Shown here: positions 46,321 to 55,569 of the stretch, piece by piece
Layout of the letters: every line of letters begins with the position of its first letter
Numbering within the stretch: the stretch's first letter is position 1
Origin: Wenyingzhuangia gilva
GTDB taxonomy: Bacteria > Bacteroidota > Bacteroidia > Flavobacteriales > Flavobacteriaceae
DNA: 64,000 bases
NCBI RefSeq assembly: GCF_030519655.1
Contig: NZ_JAUMIT010000002.1
Coordinates: 248,001-312,000, forward strand
Direction: 5' to 3'
Program-made: the position numbers and the translations under genes
Notes under the pieces: model-generated
Databases searched by the model: none
What the model saw: only the letters and a program-made list of their open reading frames with translations
Told to the model about the DNA's origin: nothing

Positions 46321-48480
46321 ATGCGAATATTTAAAATTTTCAGCTTTTTTTTAATCATGATGAGTGCTTCTGTGTTTGCACAAACCATAAAAGAATACAA
46401 AACAGAAAAAGGGGAGTCTTTAAGAGATGTAGCTAAAAAATTTGATATCAGTTACAAAGATTTGATGAAAGCAAATCCTGAAATCTCTAGGTGGCCAAAA
46501 TCTAACACTTTAATAAAAATTCCTACCCAAGCTCCAAAGCTTGATAAAAAAATAAAAAGACCTAAAGATCGTAGGCCAGATGATAAGAAAGACTTAGTAA
46601 ATGCATCTTCTAAAGATTCTATGGTAATACACATTGTAGAGCCAAAAGAAACATTATATAGTCTTTCTAAGTTGTATGATGTAGAAATGATTACCCTAAT
46701 TAAAGACAATCCGGTTTTGACTTTTGATGGTTTAAAAATTGGACAAGAATTAAAGGTTCCATACAAAGCACCAAAAATTTTAGAAGCATCAAAAAATCAC
46801 ATTGTAAAAGGACAGGAAACGTGGTATGGAATTTCTAAGTTATACCATGTAACTATTGAAGATTTAAAAGTTGCCAATCCAAAAATTGCTATTGATGGTT
46901 TAAAAGTAGGTTCTGTTTTGGAGATTCCTGAGTCTAACGATCCAGCTGCTCAAAAGCAGATAAGTGAAAATCTAGATAAAAACTCGCATGTAATTGCAAA
47001 AGGAGAGACTTTGTACAGTGTTTCTAAATCATATGGAATTAGCGTAAAAGAGCTTTTAGCGGTGAACGATACTGTTGTAGTAGATAGTTTGGTGATTGGA
47101 ACCGTATTGAAATTACCAAAAAAAGTAATAGAAAGTGTGGCGGTAAGTACGGCTTCTCCATTCTATAAGCAAACACCTGTTTTTTATAAATACTACAACC
47201 AAAAAGATACTTTGTCAGTAGTTTTAGAGAAATATAAAATGTCTTTAGATTCTTTAAAATCTTTAAATCCAACATATAAAAATATAGTAGACAATGGAGG
47301 GAAATTGTTAATGGGGTTTAAAAAAACACATCAGCTGTTTGGGAATAAAGAATGGTTTAAAGATTCTATTGTAACAAACAAGCGAGTAAAAGCGATGGTA
47401 ATGCTTCCTTTTGATTTTAAGAAAAATGATTCTTTATCGAAAGAAGAATTGTTTTCAAATCCAAATGGATTGCCAACTTATGTTTCTGATTTTTATTTAG
47501 GAGTAGAAATCGCCATTGATTCTTTAAAAAAACAAGGAGTTCAGGTTGAATTAAATGTTGTTGATACAGAAAAATCTGTGGATTCTATTTATAAAAATAT
47601 AGCAAAGTTTAAAGCAATGGAACCAGATGTAATTATAGGGCCATTGTATAGTTCTAACGCAATGTATGTAGCAACTCAATTTACAAGCACTCCAGTATAT
47701 TATCCTATTTATTCTAAAAAGCAATCTACTTTTATGAATAATAATTTGATTAAAACTTCTTCTGAAAAAAGTTTGTTTGAAAAAGAAATTTTAGCTTTTA
47801 TCAAAGAAAATAGAAAAGGAGAACATTTGTTAATTGTAGGATTGAATGCAAAAAGAAACGATTTATTAAGATTGAAAAATCAATTATCAAAAAAAGATAG
47901 TGTAGGAAATGTTTTAACAGATGATGTTTCTATTTTAACCTTAGCTAATGGTTATATTTCTAAAGCAGAATTTTTAAGTAAAATTAAATTAGACAAACCT
48001 AACTGGATTTTAATTGCAGACACAGACAACGTAGTAACTTCAGATGTTTTTAACAATGTGATGAGTTTACCAAAGGAAAATAAAAGTAAAACTCCTGTGA
48101 GGATTTTGTCTTTTGAAAAATCAGATTACATCAACAAGTTAGCTTATGAATCTTTGTATAAGTATCATTATACATATGCTACAGACGAAGTTGAGTACAG
48201 AGAAATTGAAAATAAATCTTTTGAACAATCGTATGTAAGAAAAAACAATCAGTATCCAAGTTACCATGCAACTCGTGGTTTTGATGTAACGTATGATGCT
48301 ATTCTACGTGTTTTAAAAACTAAAACAGGAGGGAAAAATTTATTTGCACCTTCTTATAGAACCAAAACGGCTTTTGTTTATAAAAAGGGAGGCGTTCCAA
48401 CCAAAACAAATCAGGCTGTGTTTGTAAATGCCATAGAAAACACAAAGAAGGATGGATTAAAAATAGTAAGATTAAGATAG
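46321..48480 (+). CDS. secreted LysM protein with a periplasmic-binding-protein-like C-domain
   Basis: A 719-residue protein with a signal peptide (about 1-20). Four LysM repeats at about 22-64, 102-146, 158-202 and 220-263 (EPKETLYSLSKLYDVEMITL, KGQETWYGISKLYHVTIEDL, KGETLYSVSKSYGISVKELL), and a weaker fifth near 288-330, should bind peptidoglycan. Residues about 355-715 look like a type I periplasmic-binding fold (VKAMVMLPFDF, YLGVEIAIDSLKKQGVQVEL, EPDVIIGPLYSSNAMYVATQ), similar to the receptor domain of ABC amino-acid uptake systems. The combination behind guaA is common in flavobacteria, but its role is not known. The last 9 bases overlap the tail of the convergent epimerase gene. Confidence 0.85.
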   Translation: MRIFKIFSFFLIMMSASVFAQTIKEYKTEKGESLRDVAKKFDISYKDLMKANPEISRWPKSNTLIKIPTQAPKLDKKIKRPKDRRPDDKKDLVNASSKDSMVIHIVEPKETLYSLSKLYDVEMITLIKDNPVLTFDGLKIGQELKVPYKAPKILEASKNHIVKGQETWYGISKLYHVTIEDLKVANPKIAIDGLKVGSVLEIPESNDPAAQKQISENLDKNSHVIAKGETLYSVSKSYGISVKELLAVNDTVVVDSLVIGTVLKLPKKVIESVAVSTASPFYKQTPVFYKYYNQKDTLSVVLEKYKMSLDSLKSLNPTYKNIVDNGGKLLMGFKKTHQLFGNKEWFKDSIVTNKRVKAMVMLPFDFKKNDSLSKEELFSNPNGLPTYVSDFYLGVEIAIDSLKKQGVQVELNVVDTEKSVDSIYKNIAKFKAMEPDVIIGPLYSSNAMYVATQFTSTPVYYPIYSKKQSTFMNNNLIKTSSEKSLFEKEILAFIKENRKGEHLLIVGLNAKRNDLLRLKNQLSKKDSVGNVLTDDVSILTLANGYISKAEFLSKIKLDKPNWILIADTDNVVTSDVFNNVMSLPKENKSKTPVRILSFEKSDYINKLAYESLYKYHYTYATDEVEYREIENKSFEQSYVRKNNQYPSYHATRGFDVTYDAILRVLKTKTGGKNLFAPSYRTKTAFVYKKGGVPTKTNQAVFVNAIENTKKDGLKIVRLR

Positions 48481-49470
48481 TTTAGAAGCTATTTTTTCAA
48501 TCGTAATATCAAAAGGAGTGTAGGTAAAATCTACACTCTTTTTTATTTTACTACCCTCGTAAAATCTTTTTTTCTGTGAAGCTTTTACACTATACTTATT
48601 TAGCCCTATTTGTAAGTTTCCAAAACTAATTATTGAAAAGAAACTATTAATTCTCCAGATAATTTCGGATACGCTTTTTCCTATTTTGTATTTTGGAGGC
48701 TTTACACCAAGCTTGTTGGCAATTAAAGTAAAAAGATCTTTAAAGCTATAGTTGTCATTTACCAACACAAAACGTTCGTTTTTAATATTGCTATCCATCA
48801 AAGCAATCATAGCATTTGTAACATCATTTACATCAACCACTCCTGTAACTCCTGTAGTATAAAACGGGAATCCTTTTTTGATTTTATGAAATAGTTTTCC
48901 AGTGTTTACATTCCAAGCTCCAAAACCAAAAATCACTCCTGGATTTACAATCACCACTTCTAAATCTTCCTGAGAACCTCTCCATACTTCCATTTCACCT
49001 CCAAATTTAGATAAACTATAATCACTATGATCTCCTTCTGGGTTCCATTCAGAATCTTCATCCATTATAGTAAATCCAGGTTTTTTAGAAAGTGTCGCAA
49101 TAGAACTAACGTAACATAATTTTTTAATGTTGTTAGCAATGCAAAAATTCACAATATTTGCTGTTCCTTCTATGTTTACTTTTCTTAGTTTTTCACTGTC
49201 TTTAGGAGAAAAAGAAACCATGGCTGCAGCATGATAAACATGTGTAATGTCTTTAAAAGCAATTGTTAAAGCAGGAATATCGGTAATATCGGCTTGTCTC
49301 CAAATAATTTTATTAAAATTGTTTGAATCTCCATACAAATCAAAAATTTCTTTGGTGGTTTCTTGTGTTTTTGCATTTCTATACAATGCAACTACTTGCG
49401 AGTTTACTTTACACAATTTATAAAGTAAGTGAGCACCTACCAAGCCTGTTCCTCCTGTTACTAAAATCAT
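48472..49470 (-). CDS. NAD-dependent epimerase/dehydratase family protein
   Basis: A 332-residue extended short-chain dehydrogenase/reductase. N-terminal Rossmann glycine motif ILVTGGTGLVGAHLLYKL (TGGTGLVG at about 5-12), HAAAMVSF, a catalytic triad with YSLSKFGGE (Tyr and Lys, about 153-157), and substrate-side residues (VNPGVIFGFGAW). Related flavobacterial proteins act on nucleotide sugars or 3-beta-hydroxysteroid-like substrates; the substrate here is unknown. It converges on the LysM gene with a 9-base tail-to-tail overlap. Confidence 0.85.
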   Translation of the reverse strand: MILVTGGTGLVGAHLLYKLCKVNSQVVALYRNAKTQETTKEIFDLYGDSNNFNKIIWRQADITDIPALTIAFKDITHVYHAAAMVSFSPKDSEKLRKVNIEGTANIVNFCIANNIKKLCYVSSIATLSKKPGFTIMDEDSEWNPEGDHSDYSLSKFGGEMEVWRGSQEDLEVVIVNPGVIFGFGAWNVNTGKLFHKIKKGFPFYTTGVTGVVDVNDVTNAMIALMDSNIKNERFVLVNDNYSFKDLFTLIANKLGVKPPKYKIGKSVSEIIWRINSFFSIISFGNLQIGLNKYSVKASQKKRFYEGSKIKKSVDFTYTPFDITIEKIASKLS

Positions 49471-49507
49471 AGTTCGAAATTAATCAATTTTAGGAAATAT
49501 TAATTGT

Positions 49508-49515
49508 TAATTTTG
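49508..49515 (+). promoter_or_regulatory. -7 promoter box for the cyclo-ligase gene
   Basis: TAATTTTG matches TAnnTTTG, 18 bases before ATG 49534. No -33 element is clear. Confidence 0.5.
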
Positions 49516-49533
49516 TTTTTCAAAGTTTAGAAG

Positions 49534-50103
49534 ATGAATAAAAATGAATTAAGGAAAAAGTATAAATCCTTAAGGAGCGAATTGAGTAAAGAAGAGGTTG
49601 AGTTAAAAAGTATTGGAGTTGCCAATCAATTATTAAAAATTGACGTTTGGAATAAAACGTATTATCATCTTTTTTTATCTATTGAAGAACAAAAAGAAAT
49701 TGATACAGAACAAATTTTACATATTCTGTTTGCTAGAAATAAAGAGGTTGTGGTATCAAAATCAAACTTTAAAAATAATACTTTATCTCATTTTTTATTG
49801 ACAGAAAATACGAAGTTAGAAGTAAATAAATATGGAATTCCTGAACCGATGAATGGACTACCTGTTCCAGAAAACATGATTGAGGTCGTTTTTATTCCTT
49901 TGTTGGCTTTTGATAAGAAAGGGAATAGAGTAGGGTATGGAAAAGGGTTTTATGATGATTTCTTATCAAAATGTACCCCTGAAACCCTTAAAATAGGATT
50001 GTCTTTTTTTGAGGCTGAACAAGAAATAGAAGATGTTTACGAAGGAGATTTTCCATTAGATTATTGTGTCACTCCAAATAAAATTTATCATTTTAATGAA
50101 TAG
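49534..50103 (+). CDS. 5-formyltetrahydrofolate cyclo-ligase
   Basis: A 189-residue enzyme that converts 5-formyl-THF to 5,10-methenyl-THF with ATP. It has LRKKYKSLRSEL at the N-terminus, the nucleotide and folate motif PLLAFDKKGNRVGYGKGFYD (about 127-146), and the end VYEGDFPLDYCVTPN. The family length is normal. The stop codon overlaps the start region of the HD-domain gene (ATGAATAG), so translation is probably coupled. Confidence 0.93.
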   Translation: MNKNELRKKYKSLRSELSKEEVELKSIGVANQLLKIDVWNKTYYHLFLSIEEQKEIDTEQILHILFARNKEVVVSKSNFKNNTLSHFLLTENTKLEVNKYGIPEPMNGLPVPENMIEVVFIPLLAFDKKGNRVGYGKGFYDDFLSKCTPETLKIGLSFFEAEQEIEDVYEGDFPLDYCVTPNKIYHFNE

Positions 50104-50743
50104 TTTAATAGATAATACTATTGCTTTTGTAAAAGAACAATTACATAATGCAGAAGGTGGACATGATTGGTTCCATATAGAAAGAGTCTATAAAAATTCA
50201 TTGTTGATTGCCAAAACCGAGGATTGCAATTTGCAGATTGTTTCTTTAGGAGCTTTGTTGCATGATATTGCAGATGCTAAATTTAATGATGGAGATGAAA
50301 CCATAGGGCCTAAAGTAGCAAGAGATTTTTTAAAATCACAACAAGTAGAGGAATTTGTTATTGAACATGTTATTAAAATTATTGAGAATATTTCTTTTAA
50401 AGGTGGTAAAGAAAGGCAAAATTTTTCATCTAAAGAGTTAGAGGTTGTTCAAGATGCTGATAGGTTAGATGCTATTGGAGCGATTGGAATTGCCAGAGCT
50501 TTTAATTATGGTGGTTTTAAAAATAGAGGAATGTATGATCCTGAAATAAAACCCAATTTAAATATGACGAAAGAGGAATATAAAAATAGTAAGGCTCCCA
50601 CCATCAATCATTTCTATGAAAAATTACTATTGTTAAAAGATAGAATGAATACCGAAACCGGAAAATCTATTGCCAAAGAAAGGCATCAGTTTATGGAAAT
50701 TTTTTTAAAACAATTTTATGATGAATTTAATGGAGTTTTGTAA
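50096..50743 (+). CDS. HD-domain phosphohydrolase
   Basis: A 215-residue protein; ATG 50096 is chosen over an upstream in-frame start at 50066 because it gives the conserved N-terminus and a short 8-base overlap with the cyclo-ligase. HD-superfamily metal ligands appear in GGHDWFHIERVYKN (first His, about 21), LGALLHDIADAKF (HD pair, about 60), HVIKIIENISF and VVQDADRLDAIGAIGIARAF (Asp). It resembles the YedJ/YpgQ type of predicted metal-dependent phosphohydrolases. The substrate is unknown, though nucleotides are the usual guess. Confidence 0.9.
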   Translation: MNSLIDNTIAFVKEQLHNAEGGHDWFHIERVYKNSLLIAKTEDCNLQIVSLGALLHDIADAKFNDGDETIGPKVARDFLKSQQVEEFVIEHVIKIIENISFKGGKERQNFSSKELEVVQDADRLDAIGAIGIARAFNYGGFKNRGMYDPEIKPNLNMTKEEYKNSKAPTINHFYEKLLLLKDRMNTETGKSIAKERHQFMEIFLKQFYDEFNGVL

Positions 50744-50771
50744 TTCGTTAATCATAAATACGACAGATATT

Positions 50772-50844
50772 AAGAGTTAAGTAAAATTAACTCTTTCTTT
50801 TTCATAGCAATTTCCTCGTTATATAATTTATTTATATAACGGGG
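50772..50844 (+). terminator. two tandem terminators after the HD gene
   Basis: First hairpin AAGAGTTAA/TTAACTCTT (50772-50795) followed by TCTTTTTC. Second hairpin CCTCGTTATATAA/TTATATAACGGGG (50814-50844, 13 bp with a T-G pair) followed by TTTTTATTTTT. The second also lies right behind the convergent SCO gene. Confidence 0.85.
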
Positions 50845-50847
50845 TTT

Positions 50848-51519
50848 TTATTTTTCCGCTAACAATAGCTGAATGTCTTTGGTTAATTGTTCAATTTCTT
50901 TAAGATCGGTGCCATCGTAAAAACCTCTAATTCTTTTTTTTGTATCAATTAATACAAATTGTTCTGTATGTATAAAATCTTGAGTTCCACCATCTCCTTC
51001 ATCTAACACAGCAAAATAACTTTTTCTAGCCAAGTTGTAAATCATTTTTTTACTTCCAGTGGTAATATGCCATTTTCCTGAAATCGCTCCATGCTCAGTT
51101 GCATAGGTTTTTAATACAGGAACGCTATCCATCACAGGGGTTACAGAATGTGATAAAAATTTAATTTTAGGATTGTTTTTAAAAGTTTCTTGTAATGTTG
51201 ACATGTTGTCAGTCATGATAGGGCAAATGGTTCCGCAACGAGTAAAGAAAAAATCAGCCACATAAATTTTATCTTTAAAGTCTGCTTCCGTTATGGTTTT
51301 TCCGTCCTGATCTATCAATGTAAACGAAGCAATGGTATGATTTTTAGAAATGTTTAACATACTGTCATCAACCAATTTGGGATTTACATCTGTAGGGTTG
51401 TATATTGGCAAAGATTTTGACTTGTTGTTGAGGTGATAAAGAGATGCTATAATAATAATCGACAATACACTCATAGCAATGATGGTGTATTTAGATTTGG
51501 CAAAAAAATGTTGATTCAT
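50848..51519 (-). CDS. SCO1/SenC-family copper protein
   Basis: A 223-residue membrane-anchored protein; ATG 51519 chosen because it places the single membrane segment (about 11-27) at the N-terminus and because a -7 promoter box lies just upstream. The thioredoxin-like domain has the copper motif RCGTICP (Cys95, Cys99) after VADFFFT, and the conserved later His in FIHTEQFVLID. SCO proteins deliver copper to, or keep reduced, the CuA site of cytochrome c oxidase. It is convergent with the HD gene. Confidence 0.92.
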   Translation of the reverse strand: MNQHFFAKSKYTIIAMSVLSIIIIASLYHLNNKSKSLPIYNPTDVNPKLVDDSMLNISKNHTIASFTLIDQDGKTITEADFKDKIYVADFFFTRCGTICPIMTDNMSTLQETFKNNPKIKFLSHSVTPVMDSVPVLKTYATEHGAISGKWHITTGSKKMIYNLARKSYFAVLDEGDGGTQDFIHTEQFVLIDTKKRIRGFYDGTDLKEIEQLTKDIQLLLAEK

Positions 51520-51533
51520 GATGAAATTTTTAT

Positions 51534-51541
51534 CAAAGTTA
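51534..51541 (-). promoter_or_regulatory. -7 promoter box for the SCO gene
   Basis: On the - strand TAACTTTG matches TAnnTTTG, 14 bases before ATG 51519. It lies within the longer open frame, which supports the shorter protein start. Confidence 0.6.
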
Positions 51542-51593
51542 CAAAGCATTTAAGAAACTTTACACAAAAAATATGAACACATAATTAAAGTTG

Positions 51594-51601
51594 TACATTT
51601 G
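51594..51601 (+). promoter_or_regulatory. -7 promoter box for rseP
   Basis: TACATTTG matches TAnnTTTG, 29 bases before the rseP start. Confidence 0.55.
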
Positions 51602-51630
51602 TTCGACTTAAAAAAGAATTACATTAATAC

Positions 51631-52965
51631 ATGGAGAATTTAATTATTGCAGGACAGTTTATTTTAAGCCTATCACTTTTAATAGTGTTACACGAATTGG
51701 GGCATTTTATTCCTGCAAAACTGTTTAAAACCAAAGTAGAAAAGTTTTATTTATTTTTTGATTACAAGTTTTCTCTGTTTAAGAAAAAGATAGGAGATAC
51801 AGTTTATGGAATTGGTTGGATTCCTTTAGGAGGTTACGTAAAAATCTCAGGTATGATTGACGAAAGTATGGATACCGAGCAAATGAAACAACCAGCACAA
51901 CCATGGGAATTTCGTTCTAAACCAGCATGGCAACGTTTAATTATTATGTTAGGTGGGGTGATTGTAAACTTTGTGTTAGGATTGCTTATTTACATTATGA
52001 TTTTCTCTGTTTGGGGACAAGAAGTGGTAGGGCCAAAAGATATTAAAAATGGTTTTTCGGTAAGTCAAACCATGAAAAAATACGGATTTAAAGATGGAGA
52101 TACTTTCTTGAAAGTAGATGGAAAACCTGTTGAAAACGTATTAGATGTAAACAAACAATTGTTTTTAAGAGATGTTAGAACCATTGAGGTTTTACATGCC
52201 GATGGAACTACAGAGAATTTAAGTATTCCAGAAAACATAGGAAAAGAAATGTGGCAGTTGAATGATTTAAAACCATTTACGCCTCGTTTTGCAGCAGTTA
52301 TAGATTCAGTAATTGCTGGTCAACCGGCATCACAATCTGGATTTATGAAACATGATAGAATTGTATCTGTAAATGGAAAGAAATCTGTTTATTGGGGAGA
52401 TTTTACTTCTAAAATTCAAGAATCAAAAGGAGAGCCTATTGTTGTTGAAGTAGATAGAAATGGAGCTTTGATTACTTTAACGGTAACTCCAGATGAGAAT
52501 AAAAAAATAGGAGTGGCCCCAGCATTTAATCCAGGAGAAAACTTTACAGTACAGCATCAAACTTATGGTTTAAGTGAAAGTATCAATAAAGGAGCTTCAG
52601 CTGCTTATTGGACATTGAAAGATTATATGGCTCAGTTTAAATATGTGTTTACTAAAAAAGGAGCAACTAGCATGGGTGGGTTTATTTCTATCGCTAAAAT
52701 ATTTAAGCCTGTTTGGGATTGGCAAGTATTTTGGGCAAACACAGCATTTTTATCAATCATGTTGGGATTCATGAACTTGTTACCAATTCCCGCTTTAGAT
52801 GGTGGACACGTGGTGTTTACTTTATATGAAATGATTACAGGAAGAAAGCCAGGTGATAAATTTTTAGAGTATGCTCAAATCACAGGTTTTGTATTATTAC
52901 TTTCTTTATTGGCTTTTGCCAATGGAAATGATATCTATAAATTAGTATTAGGATTTCTATCTTAA
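51631..52965 (+). CDS. rseP: RIP metalloprotease RseP (site-2 protease)
   Basis: A 444-residue membrane protease that cuts substrates inside the membrane, such as anti-sigma factors. The zinc site is HELGH (residues 21-25) in the first membrane helix and LDGGH (Asp390) in the third. Between them are two PDZ-like domains (about 120-300; DRIVSNG-like HDRIVSVNGKKSVYW). Four membrane segments frame the protein, and the sequence GGYVKISGMIDESMD follows the first helix. It has its own promoter and ends before a 14-bp hairpin. Confidence 0.95.
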   Translation: MENLIIAGQFILSLSLLIVLHELGHFIPAKLFKTKVEKFYLFFDYKFSLFKKKIGDTVYGIGWIPLGGYVKISGMIDESMDTEQMKQPAQPWEFRSKPAWQRLIIMLGGVIVNFVLGLLIYIMIFSVWGQEVVGPKDIKNGFSVSQTMKKYGFKDGDTFLKVDGKPVENVLDVNKQLFLRDVRTIEVLHADGTTENLSIPENIGKEMWQLNDLKPFTPRFAAVIDSVIAGQPASQSGFMKHDRIVSVNGKKSVYWGDFTSKIQESKGEPIVVEVDRNGALITLTVTPDENKKIGVAPAFNPGENFTVQHQTYGLSESINKGASAAYWTLKDYMAQFKYVFTKKGATSMGGFISIAKIFKPVWDWQVFWANTAFLSIMLGFMNLLPIPALDGGHVVFTLYEMITGRKPGDKFLEYAQITGFVLLLSLLAFANGNDIYKLVLGFLS

Positions 52966-52985
52966 AAAAATAATATTATTTAAAG

Positions 52986-53025
52986 TAAAGGTGTTCTTAT
53001 TCTCTAAGAACACCTTTACTTTTAT
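52986..53025 (+). terminator. terminator of rseP
   Basis: TAAAGGTGTTCTTA pairs perfectly with TAAGAACACCTTTA (14 bp, loop TTCTC) followed by CTTTTA. Confidence 0.9.
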
Positions 53026-53066
53026 GTAAAAAAGTGTATTTTACAAGGGATTAAAATAAATTAAAT

Positions 53067-54908
53067 ATGATTGAATTAGCAGGGATTATTATTTTAGGAA
53101 TTTTAGCACAATGGTTGGCATGGAAGCTTAAATTACCCGCTATTTTACCCTTAATATTGGTGGGATTGGTTGTAGGGCCTGTTTCTACATTAATAACCCC
53201 AGATGGTTCTAAATGGATTGAACCTGTTTGGAATGGTACCAAAGGACTTTTTGCAGGAGAGAGTTTGTTTTATTTCGTATCCTTAGCCATTAGTATTATT
53301 CTTTTTGAAGGTGGTTTAACGCTTAAAAAGAAAGAAGTCTTTAATGTTGGACCTGCCATTGTTAAGTTAATTACCATTGGTACAACCATCACTTTTTTTG
53401 GAGCAGGGGTAGCGGTGCATTATTTATTTGATTTAAGTTGGGCAATTTCTTTTTTGTTTTCATCATTAATCATTGTAACAGGACCTACCGTAATTACACC
53501 TATTCTTAGAAATATTAGATTAAAAAGAGATGTGGCTGCTATTTTAAAATGGGAAGGGATTTTAATAGATCCAGTCGGAGCTTTGGTAGCTGTTTTGGTG
53601 TTTGAGTTTATCAGTATTGAACAAACACATGAATTTACCAAAACTGCTATTATGGAGTTCGGAAAAATCATACTATTTGGAACCACTTTTGGATTTACTT
53701 TTGCTCATGGATTTAATTTCACTTTGAAAAGAAATTGGGTGCCTAAATATTTGTTAAATGTATTTACACTTGCTTATGTATTAGGTGTTTTTGTATTGTC
53801 AGATTCTTTTGCTCATGAATCAGGATTGTTATCAGTAGTGGTGATGGGAATGGTGTTGGGAAATATTGATTTGCCAAATTTGAAAGAAATTCTTCACTTT
53901 AAAGAATCATTAAGTGTTTTGTTAATTTCAATTCTTTTTATTTTGTTGTCAGCAAATATGAATATCAGTGATATTTATTTGGTGAATAATTGGCAAACAT
54001 TGGCTCTTTTCGGAATTATTATTTTTATAGTTCGTCCTTTAGGAGTGTTTTTAAGCACCCGTAATTCTGGATTAAAATTCAGAGAAAAAGTATTTGTTAG
54101 TTGGGTGGGACCTAGAGGGATTGTAGCAGCTGGTATTGCCTCTTTATTTGGTTTAAAACTGGTTGCCCAAGGAGAACCAGGAGCAGAATATATTACACCA
54201 TTGGTTTTTGTAATTGTGTTAGGTACAGTCTTGTTAAATGCCACTACAGCTAGAATGGTAGCCAGACTTTTAGGAGTTTTCTTACGTTCTTCAAAGGGAA
54301 TTTTAATTGTAGGAGCTTCAGAAGTTTCTAGAGTGATTGCTAAATATTTAGAAGAAAAAAACAGGTATGTTGTGTTGATTGATAATAACGCTGAAAATAT
54401 TGGTATTGCTCAAAAAATGGGATTAAATGCCGAAGTCTTTGATGTTTTTACAGATGAGGTAACTGATAATATTGAATTTTCTGACATAGGATATTTACTA
54501 GCTTTAACCGCTAGTAAAAAAGTAAATAAACATGCTATTAGTAGTTTTAAGAAAACCATTGATAAAGCTTCTTCATTCAGGTTTGTGTCTGAGATGGAAC
54601 TAAATTCTGGTAAAATTGATTCAGGAAGTAATTTTTTATCTACCAAAGATGACTTTTTAAAGTTTAGTGAATTGATCAGAGAATACCCTCAAGTTAATGA
54701 GATTGATATTAAATCTCAAGAAGATTTTATAGAGAAAAATCAGCAGTTAACAGAAAAAAACAATACCATTCCGTTGTTTGTAGCAGATGAAAATGGAGAA
54801 TTATATGTCATTGCATCAGCTAATAAATCTTTTAAAATAGGTAAAGATTTTAAATTAGTGTATGTTGGGGAGCCATTGTCTGATGCAGAGGAAGTTATAA
54901 AAGAATAG
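53067..54908 (+). CDS. cation:proton antiporter (CPA1/NhaP-type) with C-terminal TrkA-like domain
   Basis: A 613-residue protein. Twelve or so membrane helices (about 1-405) contain the antiporter marks LFEGGLTLKKKEV, the helix with ILIDPVGALVAVLVFEF (the acidic ion-binding position after TGPTVITPI), and FVSWVGPRGIVAAGIASLFG. This is followed by a Rossmann nucleotide-binding region (about 410-530, GILIVGASEVSRVIAKYLEE with VLIDNN) and a C-terminal segment. Such proteins exchange Na+ or K+ for protons under control of NAD(H) or related nucleotides. The ion cannot be told from sequence. Confidence 0.9.
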   Translation: MIELAGIIILGILAQWLAWKLKLPAILPLILVGLVVGPVSTLITPDGSKWIEPVWNGTKGLFAGESLFYFVSLAISIILFEGGLTLKKKEVFNVGPAIVKLITIGTTITFFGAGVAVHYLFDLSWAISFLFSSLIIVTGPTVITPILRNIRLKRDVAAILKWEGILIDPVGALVAVLVFEFISIEQTHEFTKTAIMEFGKIILFGTTFGFTFAHGFNFTLKRNWVPKYLLNVFTLAYVLGVFVLSDSFAHESGLLSVVVMGMVLGNIDLPNLKEILHFKESLSVLLISILFILLSANMNISDIYLVNNWQTLALFGIIIFIVRPLGVFLSTRNSGLKFREKVFVSWVGPRGIVAAGIASLFGLKLVAQGEPGAEYITPLVFVIVLGTVLLNATTARMVARLLGVFLRSSKGILIVGASEVSRVIAKYLEEKNRYVVLIDNNAENIGIAQKMGLNAEVFDVFTDEVTDNIEFSDIGYLLALTASKKVNKHAISSFKKTIDKASSFRFVSEMELNSGKIDSGSNFLSTKDDFLKFSELIREYPQVNEIDIKSQEDFIEKNQQLTEKNNTIPLFVADENGELYVIASANKSFKIGKDFKLVYVGEPLSDAEEVIKE

Positions 54909-54946
54909 ATTTTTAAAATAAGTTTATTTAGAGAAGATAATAATTG

Positions 54947-54954
54947 TATATTTG
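54947..54954 (+). promoter_or_regulatory. -7 promoter box for the rpsP operon
   Basis: TATATTTG is a perfect TAnnTTTG box. It would give a leader of about 45 bases before the rpsP start. Confidence 0.65.
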
Positions 54955-54974
54955 CACTCTCAAAAATTAATAAC

Positions 54975-54991
54975 GTAGGTCGTGAACCTGC
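54975..54991 (+). promoter_or_regulatory. small hairpin in the rpsP leader
   Basis: GTAGGT pairs with ACCTGC (one T-G pair) around loop CGTGA, 13 bases upstream of the rpsP ATG. The leader is otherwise AT-rich, so this compact GC-bearing hairpin stands out and may be a ribosomal-protein leader site for autoregulation by S16. Confidence 0.4.
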
Positions 54992-55004
54992 ACAATTTTA
55001 AATT

Positions 55005-55550
55005 ATGTCAGTAAAAATTAGATTACAAAGACACGGTAAAAAAGGAAAACCTTTTTACTACGTAGTAGCAGCAGATGCTCGTGCAAAAAGAGATGGTAAA
55101 TTCTTAGAAAAATTAGGAACTTACAATCCAAATGCCAATCCAGCAATCATTGAATTAGATGTTGATGCATCTGTAAAATGGTTAAACAATGGAGCGCAAC
55201 CAACTGATACTGCAAGAACAATTTTATCTACCAAAGGAGTTCTATTAAAAAAACATTTACAAGGTGGAGTTACTAAAGGAGCTTTAACTGAAGCGCAAGC
55301 TGAAGCTAAATTTCAAGCATGGGTAGAGGCTAAAGAAGCGGCTATTCAAGCTAAAAAAGATGGTTTAACTCAGGCACAAGCTGAGGAAAGAGCTAAAGCT
55401 TTAGAGGCAGAAAAAGCTGTAAATGCTGCTCGTATTGCTGCTGTAAAAGAAGCTGAAGCTGCATTAATCGCTGAAGCACAAGCTGCTGAAGCTACTGCAA
55501 CTGAAGGTGAGGCTGCAACAGAAGAAGCTACAGAAGAAACTGCTGAGTAA
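55005..55550 (+). CDS. rpsP: 30S ribosomal protein S16 with long Ala/Glu-rich tail
   Basis: The first 80 or so residues are a normal S16 ([42 protein letters not shown]). The protein then continues to 181 residues with a lysine-, alanine- and glutamate-rich tail (about 100-181) that ends in a run of acidic and threonine residues, likely helical or disordered. Such extensions occur in flavobacterial S16 proteins; the purpose is unknown. It is followed by rimM after 19 bases, the classic pair. Confidence 0.97.
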   Translation: MSVKIRLQRHGKKGKPFYYVVAADARAKRDGKFLEKLGTYNPNANPAIIELDVDASVKWLNNGAQPTDTARTILSTKGVLLKKHLQGGVTKGALTEAQAEAKFQAWVEAKEAAIQAKKDGLTQAQAEERAKALEAEKAVNAARIAAVKEAEAALIAEAQAAEATATEGEAATEEATEETAE

Positions 55551-55569
55551 TTTCTATTAAACGATTGAT

